DNA from: Haloplasma contractile SSD-17B
Lineage (GTDB): Bacteria; Bacillota_I; Bacilli_A; Haloplasmatales; Haloplasmataceae
Direction: 5' to 3'
DNA length: 64,000 nt
NCBI RefSeq assembly: GCF_000215935.2
Contig: NZ_AFNU02000003.1
Span: 62,001-126,000, forward strand
Under the pieces are notes generated by a model that searched no databases, was not told the origin of the DNA, and saw only the letters and a list, made by a program, of their open reading frames with translations. This document shows, in pieces, positions 17,988-27,263 of this stretch (positions within the stretch are counted from its first letter, which is position 1; each line of letters starts with the position of its first letter). Both the position numbers and the translations under genes were made by a program.

Positions 17988-18703
17988 CGTGTAACAACGC
18001 CTCCTTATAGGAAACGGGCGTTAGATTATTCGTTTTTAAGGTAATAACATCCGCGATACTGCCGTCTTCTATAATTGCAACCCTATTACATAAAGCCTTA
18101 ATTACTGAAATGTCATGAGACACTAAAACAATTGTAGTTTCAAACTCATCGTTAATATCTTTTAACAATTTTAATACGTCATAACTCATTTTTTCATCTA
18201 AAGCCGAGGTAGGCTCATCACAAAATATAATCTTTGGATTAGTGATTAATGAGCGTGCAATAGCAACCCTTTGTTTTTGGCCACCTGACAAAGTCCTAAT
18301 ATTAGCATTTTCGAAATTAGTAAGACCCACAAATGATAATAATTCTTTAGCTTTTTTTATATTTTCTTTTTTAATTCCTTTTCTTAACTTCGTCGGCAAA
18401 ATGACATTATCAATTACATTTAGATTATTTAAGAGATTAAAATTTTGAAAGATCATTGATGTATGTTTAACTAAATCATACTTAGTTTTGTAATCAAGTT
18501 TTTTACCCATTAATTTTATCGAACCACAATCAGGTTCAATAAATCCATTCATTAACCGTAAAATGGTTGATTTACCACTACCAGTTATTCCAACTAAACC
18601 AAAAATATCATTTTTAGAAATAGATAAATTAATATTATTTAAAACTCTTGATTTTTTTACCATTAATTTCGAAACTTTTAAATATATTTTCAAGAATAAT
18701 CAT
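17980..18703 (-). CDS. metN: Methionine ABC transporter ATPase, one-base frameshift near the start
   Basis: Walker A GITGSGKST, signature LSGGQKQRVAIARSLI and Walker B IIFCDEPTSALD are intact, as is the H-loop. The natural start is ATG at 18703 with AAGGTG before it, giving MIILENIFKSFEINGKK, the usual MetN N-terminus. That frame then runs into a stop. An A7 tract (18652-18658) is one base too long; with A6 the reading continues KKSRVLNNINLSI into the ATPase. As written only a TTG-started product from 18693, or slippage, would give protein. The C-terminal ACT-like domain of longer MetN proteins is absent (about 240 residues). Confidence 0.82.
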
Positions 18704-18878
18704 GTATTCACCTTCTTACTGTTCCCACTACTCTTATTATAGGAAATATAAATTAAATTTAAAAGTAATATACTACATCAAACCACCAATGTTCACTTGT
18801 TTGTTAATTTCCTTCTACTATAGCATTGATATCTTTTAATGAAGATTAAAAGGAAAGTACATAAAAGTTATATTAGAA

Positions 18879-18912
18879 CTAAAAAAGTCTCTAAAGTAAT
18901 TACTATAGAGAC
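18879..18912 (-). terminator. Terminator of the RlmI-like gene
   Basis: GTCTCTA / TAGAGAC stem with an AT-rich loop and TTTTTTAG following on the minus strand, 22 bases after the stop. Confidence 0.75.
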
Positions 18913-18934
18913 AGTAAAATGGTGTTATATATTT

Positions 18935-20134
18935 CTAAGATAGTTTCTTTATAAACACAACTTTAAGATAACTTCCTTCAGGATATTCTTTTTTTGTTTT
19001 ATAATCTCTTGGAAGCGAAAATTCGTCAACTAACTGATAGTTTCTGTTTGATTCTTTAAATGCTTGATTAATGAACCGTTTAAATTTTTTCATGTTAAAA
19101 GAACTCGCATTAGTGGAAGCGACGATAATACCTTCATCTTCTGTAATAGCAATGGCTTCTTTTAAAAGATTTGTATAATCCTTTGCTGCACTAAAGACAT
19201 TTTTCTTTGACCTTGCGAAACTTGGAGGATCTAAGATCACCATATCAAATGTCAGACCCTTCTTTACTGCATACTTAAAATACTTAAATACATCCATAAC
19301 AATGATATCCTGCGATTCATAATCAATATCATTTATGCTGAACTGTTCAATTGTCTTGTCTAAACTTCTATTTGCAAGATCCACACTAGTGGTTTTAACT
19401 GCATGTCCCTTGGCAGCAAAAACTGAGAATGCACCAGTATAAGAAAAGGTATTTAATACGGTTTTTCCTTTTGCATAAACATCTCGTATTTTCCTTCTAA
19501 CTTCTCGTTGATCTAAAAACACACCAACCATCGCACCTTCGTTTAAATAAATTGCAAAGTTGACCCCATTTTCTTTGACAATAATCGGAAAGGTTCCCCG
19601 TTCCCCTGCAACGAAGTCGTCTTCTTCGATGTATTTCCCTTTAATAGCAAATCGCTTCTTTTGATAAATAGCTTTAAAGGGAACTAATTCTTTCAAACCA
19701 TTTATAATATGCTCACGGAAACTATATATTCCTTCACTATACCAGTTGATTAAATAATAACCATTAAAATAGTCAATGGTAAGTCCTCCTAATCCATCCC
19801 CTTCACCATTGATTACTCTAAAGGCATTAGTATGTGGACTGTTAAAAAAAGATTTTCTATAGTTAATCGCTGCACCTAGTTTATTCATGAAAAATTGCTG
19901 ATCAATTGATTCATTCTCATTTCTACTAAGAACCCAACCATAACCTTTGTTTTGTTTCCCAAAATAGCCTTTTGCTATAAAGTTATTTATTTCATCTACG
20001 AGACGGATCATGGTTCCTTCTTCAGTTGATTCTTTTATATCAATTATGCTTTTCTTTGAAATAAGCGGATACCCACTTTTATATTGATTTATAAAATTAC
20101 TCTTTACTTTTACCGTTATTTTTTTCTTCATCAT
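18935..20134 (-). CDS. Class I rRNA methyltransferase, RlmI/YwbD-like
   Basis: 399 residues: N-terminal PUA-like domain (about 1-75), a central EEHEE-type RNA-binding part and a C-terminal Rossmann methyltransferase with VLNTFSYTGAFSVFAAKG (SAM motif I), the acidic loop TTSVDLANRSLD and DMVILDPPSF (catalytic DPPSF). Proteins of this group (COG1092) methylate C5 of cytosine in 23S rRNA. A single-gene unit. MMKKK at the start lies after weak ribosome binding sequence. Confidence 0.87.
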   Translation of the reverse strand: MMKKKITVKVKSNFINQYKSGYPLISKKSIIDIKESTEEGTMIRLVDEINNFIAKGYFGKQNKGYGWVLSRNENESIDQQFFMNKLGAAINYRKSFFNSPHTNAFRVINGEGDGLGGLTIDYFNGYYLINWYSEGIYSFREHIINGLKELVPFKAIYQKKRFAIKGKYIEEDDFVAGERGTFPIIVKENGVNFAIYLNEGAMVGVFLDQREVRRKIRDVYAKGKTVLNTFSYTGAFSVFAAKGHAVKTTSVDLANRSLDKTIEQFSINDIDYESQDIIVMDVFKYFKYAVKKGLTFDMVILDPPSFARSKKNVFSAAKDYTNLLKEAIAITEDEGIIVASTNASSFNMKKFKRFINQAFKESNRNYQLVDEFSLPRDYKTKKEYPEGSYLKVVFIKKLS

Positions 20135-20302
20135 GTCATCCTTTTGTCTATGATATTAAGATTTAATTGGTTGAATTAACTATTAGTATAAACGAAAACA
20201 GAATTAATTACTATATCTATTTACATTAGTGTGATATGAGTAAAAATAATTTTAATTTTCTCGATAGAATTTAAGGGATTACTAATACACTGATACCCTG
20301 TT

Positions 20303-20908
20303 TTATGAAATTTCATCAAATTTAAATACAGTGAACTTATCCTCTGCTTTAACACGTTCAATCGCTTTAGGTACCTCATCAAAATATCCAAGAGTTAACA
20401 CACCTGCATTCATCTCATTGTCTTTAATACCAAGGAATTTCCCTTGATTTCCTAGGAAAAAATGAGACCTCCAACAAACACCAATTCCACGTTCATAAGC
20501 TAATAATTGAAAGTTTTGAATCAGTGCACTTGCTGCACCATATTCTTCAAGTTTCCAGATTGGGTCTGGGTGATCCTTTTCGTTAACAACCACCAGTATT
20601 GCTTTTGCTTCAGCAATTGTTTGTTTTCGATATTCTAATTTCCATTCTATTGGGTCTAATCCTTCATATATTTTATCCATATTAGCAAGCACTTTGTCCT
20701 TTTCTTCACCTTCTATATAAATGAAGCGCCAAGTTTGACGGAAATGATGAGTTGGTGCATAGACTGCATCATTTAATATTTCAATAATTTCCTCGCGATT
20801 TATTTCTTTGTCATTATATTGACGGATGGATCTTCTATTTAATATTGCGTCTCTTAATTTCACATTTTCCTCCTGTTTAATAGGTTTTTGATCGTACTTC
20901 AGTAACAT
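20303..20908 (-). CDS. Nitroreductase-family oxidoreductase
   Basis: 201 residues of the FMN-dependent nitroreductase fold. RDAILNRRSIRQYNDKEINR near residues 20-39 is the FMN-binding N-terminal motif and GIGVCWRSHF near 143-152 the C-terminal region. Probable NAD(P)H-dependent reduction of nitro or quinone compounds; natural substrate unknown. It begins 12 bases after the MFS gene on the same strand and is likely co-transcribed with it. Confidence 0.88.
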   Translation of the reverse strand: MLLKYDQKPIKQEENVKLRDAILNRRSIRQYNDKEINREEIIEILNDAVYAPTHHFRQTWRFIYIEGEEKDKVLANMDKIYEGLDPIEWKLEYRKQTIAEAKAILVVVNEKDHPDPIWKLEEYGAASALIQNFQLLAYERGIGVCWRSHFFLGNQGKFLGIKDNEMNAGVLTLGYFDEVPKAIERVKAEDKFTVFKFDEIS

Positions 20909-20920
20909 AGATATAGTTAA

Positions 20921-22228
20921 TTAATGTGAAGCTGGCCTCTCAATTTGTTGACCCTTAGATTTATCTTTTCTCCACCAGATTACTAATGGTACTAATGATA
21001 AAGAAACTACTGCACCTATGATCGATAATGTTGCGAAATCATAATAATCTAGTATTATACCAGAAATTGCTCCTCCGAATGCTCCACCTAGAGCAATAAA
21101 CACATCAAGAGAGCCTTGAACCTTTGCACGCTTTTTTAAGTCTGTAGAATCTACTATAATTGCAGTTCCACTTATAAGACCAAAATTCCATCCAATACCT
21201 AGAAGAGCAAGTGCAATCGTTAAAATAAACATAGAATTAGTAGGTGCAAACGCTGCTAGTATACCAGCACCAAATAATGATAAAGCAGAAAAATAAATTA
21301 TAATACTTCTACCTAACTTGTCGACTAGTATTCCAGTAAAAAGAGATGGTAGATACATTGCTCCAATATGTATACCAATAATAATTCCAACATCTGATAA
21401 TTCGTAACCATGCTTGTCCATATGAACAGGTGTCATCGTCATTATTGCAACCATAATCACTTGTGATAGAACCATTACAGTAGAACCAACAAATAACCCA
21501 TGTTTATCTATTATCTGATTGTCTTTTATTTGATTTATTTCTTTATCTTGTTCCTCTAAAACAGTCAGTTGTTTTGCTATAATAAGTGGATCAGGTCTAA
21601 GAAAAAACAGAAAAATTAAGCCAGCAAGCATATACGTTACACATGCTAATATAAATGGCCCTCCTAATTTTGGAATATTCATTGACGTGGCCACTTCTCC
21701 CATTATATCTACTAAAATAGGCCCAGCAACCGCACCTAGTGTTGTTGAAACCATTGCTACACTAATTGCTGATCCTCTTTGTTTTGTACTTGCTAAATCT
21801 GTTCCCGCATATCTTGCTAATAAATTGGTTGCAGATCCTGATCCGTATATAAATAATGAAATAATTAATAAGTAAACATTATCTGTAACTGCTGAAATTA
21901 TAACTCCAAAAGCTCCAATGCTTCCAGTGAAGAATCCAAAAGACAAGCCTACTCTACGGCCTAATTTTTGTGTAAGTCTCCCTATGAGAAACGCTGCTAT
22001 TGCAGAGCCTAATGTAAATACAGCTGAAGGAATCCCTGCTAAGCGATCAACACCAAGCATATCTTTAGCAAGCAATGCTCCTACAGTAACACCAGCAGCT
22101 AAACCGGCACCTCCAAAAATTTGTGATAGTACGATAATTGTTAAGGTTTTACGGTATAACTTTTGCAGCTTGTTTGGATTATTTAAATACCTATTTATAA
22201 CTGCGTTTCTATCCTTATCAGTAAACAT
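20921..22228 (-). CDS. Major facilitator superfamily transporter
   Basis: 435 residues with about 12 transmembrane helices. The loop GRLTQKLGRRVGLSFGF near residues 83-99 is the MFS motif A and TGILVDKLGRSIIIYF its second-half counterpart. Probable efflux permease; substrate not evident. The gene is divergent from an ArsR-type regulator 164 bases away, so it may be under its control, and is followed by the nitroreductase gene. Confidence 0.87.
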   Translation of the reverse strand: MFTDKDRNAVINRYLNNPNKLQKLYRKTLTIIVLSQIFGGAGLAAGVTVGALLAKDMLGVDRLAGIPSAVFTLGSAIAAFLIGRLTQKLGRRVGLSFGFFTGSIGAFGVIISAVTDNVYLLIISLFIYGSGSATNLLARYAGTDLASTKQRGSAISVAMVSTTLGAVAGPILVDIMGEVATSMNIPKLGGPFILACVTYMLAGLIFLFFLRPDPLIIAKQLTVLEEQDKEINQIKDNQIIDKHGLFVGSTVMVLSQVIMVAIMTMTPVHMDKHGYELSDVGIIIGIHIGAMYLPSLFTGILVDKLGRSIIIYFSALSLFGAGILAAFAPTNSMFILTIALALLGIGWNFGLISGTAIIVDSTDLKKRAKVQGSLDVFIALGGAFGGAISGIILDYYDFATLSIIGAVVSLSLVPLVIWWRKDKSKGQQIERPASH

Positions 22229-22392
22229 TATAATTACCTTCCAATCAAAAAAACTTTGTTATAGTTTTCGTAGTTTTTCATTTTATATCATTAATTAATT
22301 ATTTTACTACAAAAAGTAGATTTAATAAATTACAACACTTTATTTTCAAAACTTCGAAAATATGATAGTATAATTTCAAACGGTGGTGATTA

Positions 22393-22710
22393 ATGATGAA
22401 TGAAAAAGAATTATACAAAATGCACGCTGATTTTTGTAAATTTATGGGGAATGAAAAAAGAATAGAAATTCTATTTTTATTAGGTGATTCTGAACTGCGT
22501 GTTGAAGAGTTAGCAAATAAAATGGAAATTAGAGTCTCTAATGTTTCACAACATTTAGCGGTTATGCGTGAAAAAGGAGTCGTTGAAACAAGACGTGAGG
22601 GTACAAAAATTTACTACAAACTCACAAACCCTAAAATTCTAGAAGCATGTATTATGATGCGTGACATTATGTTTTCTAATATTAATAAGACATTGGAAAA
22701 ATTTAATTAG
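22393..22710 (+). CDS. ArsR-family winged-helix repressor
   Basis: 105 residues. RIEILFLLGDSELRVEELANKM and VSNVSQHLAVMREKGVVETRREG are the ArsR DNA-binding core and wing. The metal-binding ELCVCDL motif is not present, but Cys residues occur at positions near 15 and 91. A TATAAT box lies at the end of the 164-bp divergent region with TTCAAA 18 bp upstream. First gene of a cluster with the CGGC-domain protein and the cysteine desulfurase. Confidence 0.88.
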   Translation: MMNEKELYKMHADFCKFMGNEKRIEILFLLGDSELRVEELANKMEIRVSNVSQHLAVMREKGVVETRREGTKIYYKLTNPKILEACIMMRDIMFSNINKTLEKFN

Positions 22711-22728
22711 AAAAATTGGAGGAGAATT

Positions 22729-23061
22729 ATGAAGTTAGCAATAATAAGATGTTTACAAACTGAAGACGACTGTCCTGGTACTACATGTTTTAAAGTTATT
22801 TATAATAAAAAATTGGCCTTTAAAGACATTGAAGATGATATTGAAATTGTAGGGGTAAATACCTGTGGTGGATGTCCTGGGAAAAAAGCAGTTTTTAGAG
22901 CGAAGGAAATGGTTAGACGTGGAGCTGACACAATCGCATTTGCCTCTTGTATCACTAAAGGATCTCCAATTGGATTTCCATGTCCACATGCTAATACAAT
23001 TAAAGAAAGAGTCGAAAGTAAAGTAGGAAAACAAATAAGAATAATTGATTATACTCATTAA
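22729..23061 (+). CDS. CGGC-domain protein
   Basis: 110 residues. It has NTCGGCPGKKAVFRAKEM near residues 44-61, the conserved CGGC motif, plus further Cys at positions 9, 15 and 20 and CITKGSPIGFPCPH near 74-87. The Cys-rich pattern suggests metal or metalloid binding, but the function of the family is not established. It sits 18 bases after the ArsR gene and 54 before nifS, with a GGAGGAG ribosome binding site. Confidence 0.82.
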   Translation: MKLAIIRCLQTEDDCPGTTCFKVIYNKKLAFKDIEDDIEIVGVNTCGGCPGKKAVFRAKEMVRRGADTIAFASCITKGSPIGFPCPHANTIKERVESKVGKQIRIIDYTH

Positions 23062-23115
23062 TAACCAATATAATATTCATTCATAATAGTATTCATTTAA
23101 GGAGGTAGTAGAATT

Positions 23116-24234
23116 ATGGTTTATTTAGATTACAATGCTTCAACACCTATAGATCCTGATGTTATAGAAACAATGGAACCTTTTATTAAACACCAATTCG
23201 GAAACCCGTCTACAAACTATAATTTAGGAAAAAAAGCAAAAGAAGCAGTTGAGAACGCTAGAAAACAAGTAGCTGGACTATTGAATTGTACACCTGATGA
23301 AATTATTTTCACAAGTGGTGGAAGCGAGTCAAACAATACCGTTATTAAAGGCGCTGCCAATTTATTACGGAAAAAGGGAAATCATATTATTACATCTCAA
23401 ATTGAACATCCGTCTGTTCTTACTGTATGTAAATATTTAGAACAGAATGGTTTTACAGTGACTTATTTACCAGTTGATGAATACGGGATGGTTATTATTG
23501 AGGAATTAAAAAAAGCAATGAATCCTAAAACAATACTCGTGACAATAATGCATGCGAACAATGAAACGGGTACAATTCAACCAATAAAGGAAATCGCTAA
23601 AATTTGTCATGCTAACGGTACTTTACTACATACCGATGCAGCTCAATCAATTGGAAAAGTTAATGTTGACATCAATGATCTTGACGTTGATTTCTTGACA
23701 CTTGCCGGGCACAAGTTATATGCTCCAAAGGGTATTGGAGTATTATATGTAAAAAATGGAGTGCCATATGAACCATTAATTCATGGAGCAAGTCATGAGA
23801 ATGGAAAAAGAGCTGGAACAGAAAATGTTATTTTTAATGTAGGACTTGGGAAAGCATGTGAGATTGCTTATGATCATTTACAAAATAAAGATACAACAAT
23901 TCAGGATTTAACTAATTATTTATATAATCAACTAGTAAGTATTTTTAGTGATAAAATCAAACTTAATGGGCACCCTACATATCGTTTACCCAATACATTA
24001 AATATATCTTTCTTAGACTACAACGCACATTCAATAGTTGAAAAACTAGATGAGGTAGCTGTTTCAACAGGATCCGCCTGTCATTCTGGTCTAACATCTT
24101 TATCCCCTGTCCTAAAAGCAATGAATTTAGATCATTTAACAGGATCCGGTGCAATCAGATTCAGTTTGGGCAGATTTACAACCAAGGAAGAAATTAATAC
24201 TGTAATTGAACAATTAAAATTAATTATAAAATAA
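23116..24234 (+). CDS. Cysteine desulfurase, NifS/IscS family
   Basis: 372-residue PLP enzyme that removes sulfur (or selenium) from cysteine. N-terminal MVYLDYNASTPIDPDVIETM, PLP-binding Lys in LAGHKLYAPKGIG, and the persulfide Cys in STGSACHSGLTSLSP near residue 320. This is a class II type with a short active-site loop. In this ArsR-CGGC-NifS cluster it may supply sulfur or selenium for a stress response rather than general Fe-S assembly. Confidence 0.9.
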   Translation: MVYLDYNASTPIDPDVIETMEPFIKHQFGNPSTNYNLGKKAKEAVENARKQVAGLLNCTPDEIIFTSGGSESNNTVIKGAANLLRKKGNHIITSQIEHPSVLTVCKYLEQNGFTVTYLPVDEYGMVIIEELKKAMNPKTILVTIMHANNETGTIQPIKEIAKICHANGTLLHTDAAQSIGKVNVDINDLDVDFLTLAGHKLYAPKGIGVLYVKNGVPYEPLIHGASHENGKRAGTENVIFNVGLGKACEIAYDHLQNKDTTIQDLTNYLYNQLVSIFSDKIKLNGHPTYRLPNTLNISFLDYNAHSIVEKLDEVAVSTGSACHSGLTSLSPVLKAMNLDHLTGSGAIRFSLGRFTTKEEINTVIEQLKLIIK

Positions 24235-24375
24235 GAAATAAGCACGATGATTTATATCATTTTTGCCTATTTTTATGATTTATTATAAACGGTACTATAT
24301 AATTATTATAGAATCACTGAGTTACGAAATAGATCAAATCTAAAATAAGTACTTTGTTGTTACGTTCTAAAATAA

Positions 24376-24409
24376 AAAATACCACTTTTAAGAGAGTGGT
24401 ATTTCTTTT
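24376..24409. terminator. Terminator shared by nifS and DUF368
   Basis: AAATACCACT / AGTGGTATTT stem, with T-rich sequence on both strands. It overlaps the 3' end of the DUF368 gene and ends the converging nifS cluster. Confidence 0.7.
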
Positions 24410-25302
24410 GTTTGCCTTTTGTTAATCTGTTTTTTCATTTCATCTAATCCAAATATAATCAATCCACCGATGAAAAAGAATATTCCACTAAACGATTTAA
24501 ATTTCATCACCTGATAATAGGTCTCTGTACCTGGAATATGTACGGTACGTGGTCCCATAACAATAGCATATAAAGAACCAACCATTAAACCTAAAATTAA
24601 ATATATCATTTTTGAACGGTGATTAGCTAGTAAATACTTCAATAATGGGATAATAGTGATCACACCAGTTAACACACCTAAACCAAATAAAATTAAGGTC
24701 GGTAACGATTGAAGATTAAGTGACATAAAATCTTTAATTGAAGTGATAATGGTTGCATATAAACCAAAAATCACTAAGATGGTAGAACCAGAAATTCCTG
24801 GTAGTACCATTGCAGAAATTGCAATCATCCCAGCCACAAAAATAAAAATTCCGTAGGCTAAATTAAGAGATACAGCATCTGAACTTCTCACAGGATTAAA
24901 GTAAGTAATCAGTGATACTAATAGAATTCCGAGTAGTGTAAATATTATATTATTATATTTTCCTTTTAACGATTTTTTTTCTTCATGAATAATAAGTGGA
25001 ATAGAAAATAAAATAAGACCTAAAAATAATGAACTAATTCTATATACTTCTTGTTCAAAAAATGCGGATAGAATCAGAACACTAATTCCCATTCCAAATA
25101 TCCATCCAAATCCAATTTTACCTAAAAATATAAATGCGTTCTTCTTTTCTTTTAATTTTACAGATTTAGAAACAATCCGGTCTAATGAATTAATGAAATC
25201 ATCATAAAACCCCATGATAAAGGCGATTGTTCCTCCTGATACCCCAGGCACACTATCTGCCACAGCCATAAAAAAACCACGAATAAAATTAATAATAATC
25301 AT
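24388..25302 (-). CDS. DUF368 membrane protein, copy 1
   Basis: 304 residues from MIIINFIRGFFMAVADSVPG; this start has CGAGGTG upstream, unlike the further upstream in-frame one. The motif GFFMAVADSVPGVSGGTIAF and its second-half repeat AISAMVLPGISGSTILVIFG are characteristic. About eight transmembrane helices. DUF368 proteins have been linked to undecaprenyl phosphate translocation. A near-identical paralogue lies at 39461-40375, with the upstream region conserved too. Confidence 0.88.
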   Translation of the reverse strand: MIIINFIRGFFMAVADSVPGVSGGTIAFIMGFYDDFINSLDRIVSKSVKLKEKKNAFIFLGKIGFGWIFGMGISVLILSAFFEQEVYRISSLFLGLILFSIPLIIHEEKKSLKGKYNNIIFTLLGILLVSLITYFNPVRSSDAVSLNLAYGIFIFVAGMIAISAMVLPGISGSTILVIFGLYATIITSIKDFMSLNLQSLPTLILFGLGVLTGVITIIPLLKYLLANHRSKMIYLILGLMVGSLYAIVMGPRTVHIPGTETYYQVMKFKSFSGIFFFIGGLIIFGLDEMKKQINKRQTKEIPLS

Positions 25303-25550
25303 AATACACCTCGTTGTTAGTTTTCTTTTTCTATCATAAAGTATCATAAAATTATGATTTTGTCTATTAAATATAGAGTAAATTATATGATTCTAAAATA
25401 AGCATAATGCATTGGTTGGTCCAATATAAAATAAAGAAATGTTAGAACAAAAGTAGCTTGTTAAACCATCCCAGCTAGAGATAATGACTTTCTTAAACTC
25501 AGAAAAAAAGTAAATTTATAAATACTTGTGAATTGGCTATAAGTTGGTAA

Positions 25551-25685
25551 TAAAAAATCCCCAGATCAAAGGTACTGAGGTTCTGTTTAAGTTTAATATT
25601 ACTATACACAAAAATGGTCTTAATTAGTTATTTTCTCTCAAAAGATAAGTTTATGTCGGCTCTCATTAGCCTGTCTTTCAAGTGC
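25551..25685 (-). other. Terminator plus possible very old dtd 3'-end trace
   Basis: A terminator hairpin (ACCTCAGTAC...CTGGGGATTTTTT on the minus strand) resembles those attached to dtd relics elsewhere. To its right a stretch keeps scattered matches to the dtd tail (complement of TTATT..CTCTCAA and TCGGCTC..A....CTG). This could be chance. Otherwise the 25303-25729 gap holds nothing recognisable. Confidence 0.3.
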
Positions 25686-25729
25686 AAATAATATTTTTCT
25701 TATATATAGTAAACTTATATCCGTTAATT

Positions 25730-26476
25730 TTAATCCCATTCAGAGTCATATATTTGGTTCATAACATCTCTTGTAAGTTCACCAGGAGCACCATCAAAAA
25801 TAACCTCTCCATTTTTAAGTGCCACAATTCTTGTTGCAAAGCGTTTTGCTAATTGTACATCATGTACATTGATAATTGTCACGATTTGTTTTTCTTTGTG
25901 AATTTTCTCTAATAACTTAAAAATTTTAATTGATGTACTAATGTCTAAACTAGCTACAGGTTCATCTCCAAGGATAACGTATGGTTTTTGCACTAACGCT
26001 CTTGCAATTCCAACACGCTGAATTTGTCCACCACTTAATTGCTCTACACGTCGCTCAGTTAAATTTTCTAACTCAACTGCTCTTAACGCTCTATTAGAAC
26101 GTTCTTTTTCTTCATCTGTAAAAACCCCCAATAGATTTTTCCAGGCTTTTCTCTTACCGAATGTACCAGTAATTACATTTTGAAAGACTGTTAGTCGTGG
26201 AATTAGATAATTCTGCTGAAAAATCATTCCAATATTGCTTCGCACAACTCGTAACTCTTTTTCTTTTAAATTTAACAATGATGTATTATTAATAACTACC
26301 TCTCCTGTTGTAGGCTTTTGTATACCATTAATACAACGTATAAAAGTCGATTTACCAGCACCACTTTTTCCAAGCACACAAACAAATTCTCCTTTTTCAA
26401 AAGAAAGAGAGAGATTATTTATAGCATGTACTTCTCCTTTTTTATAACGAACGGAGACATTCTTTAGCTTGATCAT
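25730..26476 (-). CDS. phnC: Phosphonate/phosphite-type ABC transporter ATPase
   Basis: 248 residues. Walker A GKSGAGKSTFIRCINGI, signature LSGGQIQRVGIARAL, Walker B YVILGDEPVASLD. The segment IGMIFQQNYLIPRLTVFQNV and NVHDVQLAKRFATRIVALKNG are typical of PhnC. Third gene in phnD-phnE-phnC order. No C-P lyase or phosphonatase gene is nearby, so phosphonate, phosphite or phosphate-ester uptake are all possible. Confidence 0.88.
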   Translation of the reverse strand: MIKLKNVSVRYKKGEVHAINNLSLSFEKGEFVCVLGKSGAGKSTFIRCINGIQKPTTGEVVINNTSLLNLKEKELRVVRSNIGMIFQQNYLIPRLTVFQNVITGTFGKRKAWKNLLGVFTDEEKERSNRALRAVELENLTERRVEQLSGGQIQRVGIARALVQKPYVILGDEPVASLDISTSIKIFKLLEKIHKEKQIVTIINVHDVQLAKRFATRIVALKNGEVIFDGAPGELTRDVMNQIYDSEWD

Positions 26477-26487
26477 GATTCCACTCC

Positions 26488-27249
26488 TTATATAACAGTT
26501 TTCCTAACATATCCACCTATAAAGTCAATAATTATAACTAACGCCATAATCATGATAATATCAAGTGCAACTGCAGTGTAGTAGAAACTACTAAAATGGT
26601 TAAACAATAATTGGCCTAGTCCTCCACCCCCAATGAAACCTAAAATAAGAGATGTTCTAATCGCAACTTCAAACCGATAAAAGAAATGAGAGAGGACATT
26701 TGGCCATATTTGAGGCAAAATTGAAAAAACAACAGCAACCCAAGAAGTGGCACCTACAGCTTTCATAGCGTCTTGAGGCCCTTGATCAGCTGACTCAATT
26801 AACTCTGAAATGAGTTTCCCGAGAACTCCTATATTATGTAAAATGATTGCTAATACAGCAGGAAAAGGTCCTAAACCAAGGGCAACAACTAAAATCAATC
26901 CAAATACGATTTCGGGAACTGAACGAAGTATGCTCAAGAATGTTCTTGTAAACCCATAAAAAATAGCATGTCGATTCGTATTATGCGCTGCTAAAAAGCT
27001 GAACGGTATTGCTATTAATAGTGCAAAAAACGATCCTAAAAATGCAACTGCTAGCGTGATTAAACCTGCTTCAAATTGTCGTGGAAATAATGACCATTCT
27101 ATTGGGAAAAATCGATTCATCACAAATTTAATCGCATTACTAAAATTTGCAAAGTTCCGCATATGGAAGTTAGTCAGATTGGTACTAAACCAAGTAATTA
27201 TGATTAGAAATATAGCAACTATAATAGATTTTCGTTTAAACCAGACCAT
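26488..27249 (-). CDS. phnE: Phosphonate/phosphite-type ABC transporter permease
   Basis: 253 residues with about six transmembrane helices. The EAA loop GPQDAMKAVGATSWVAVVFS precedes LGFIGGGGLGQLLF as in PhnE. It is 11 bases upstream of phnC and 14 bases downstream of phnD. Confidence 0.88.
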   Translation of the reverse strand: MVWFKRKSIIVAIFLIIITWFSTNLTNFHMRNFANFSNAIKFVMNRFFPIEWSLFPRQFEAGLITLAVAFLGSFFALLIAIPFSFLAAHNTNRHAIFYGFTRTFLSILRSVPEIVFGLILVVALGLGPFPAVLAIILHNIGVLGKLISELIESADQGPQDAMKAVGATSWVAVVFSILPQIWPNVLSHFFYRFEVAIRTSLILGFIGGGGLGQLLFNHFSSFYYTAVALDIIMIMALVIIIDFIGGYVRKTVI

Positions 27250-27263
27250 ATAAGTTACCTCGA

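Noticed and set aside
18704-18840. SAM-I (S-box) or other riboswitch upstream of metN
   Set aside because: I found no S-box core or terminator/antiterminator in this short AT-rich leader.
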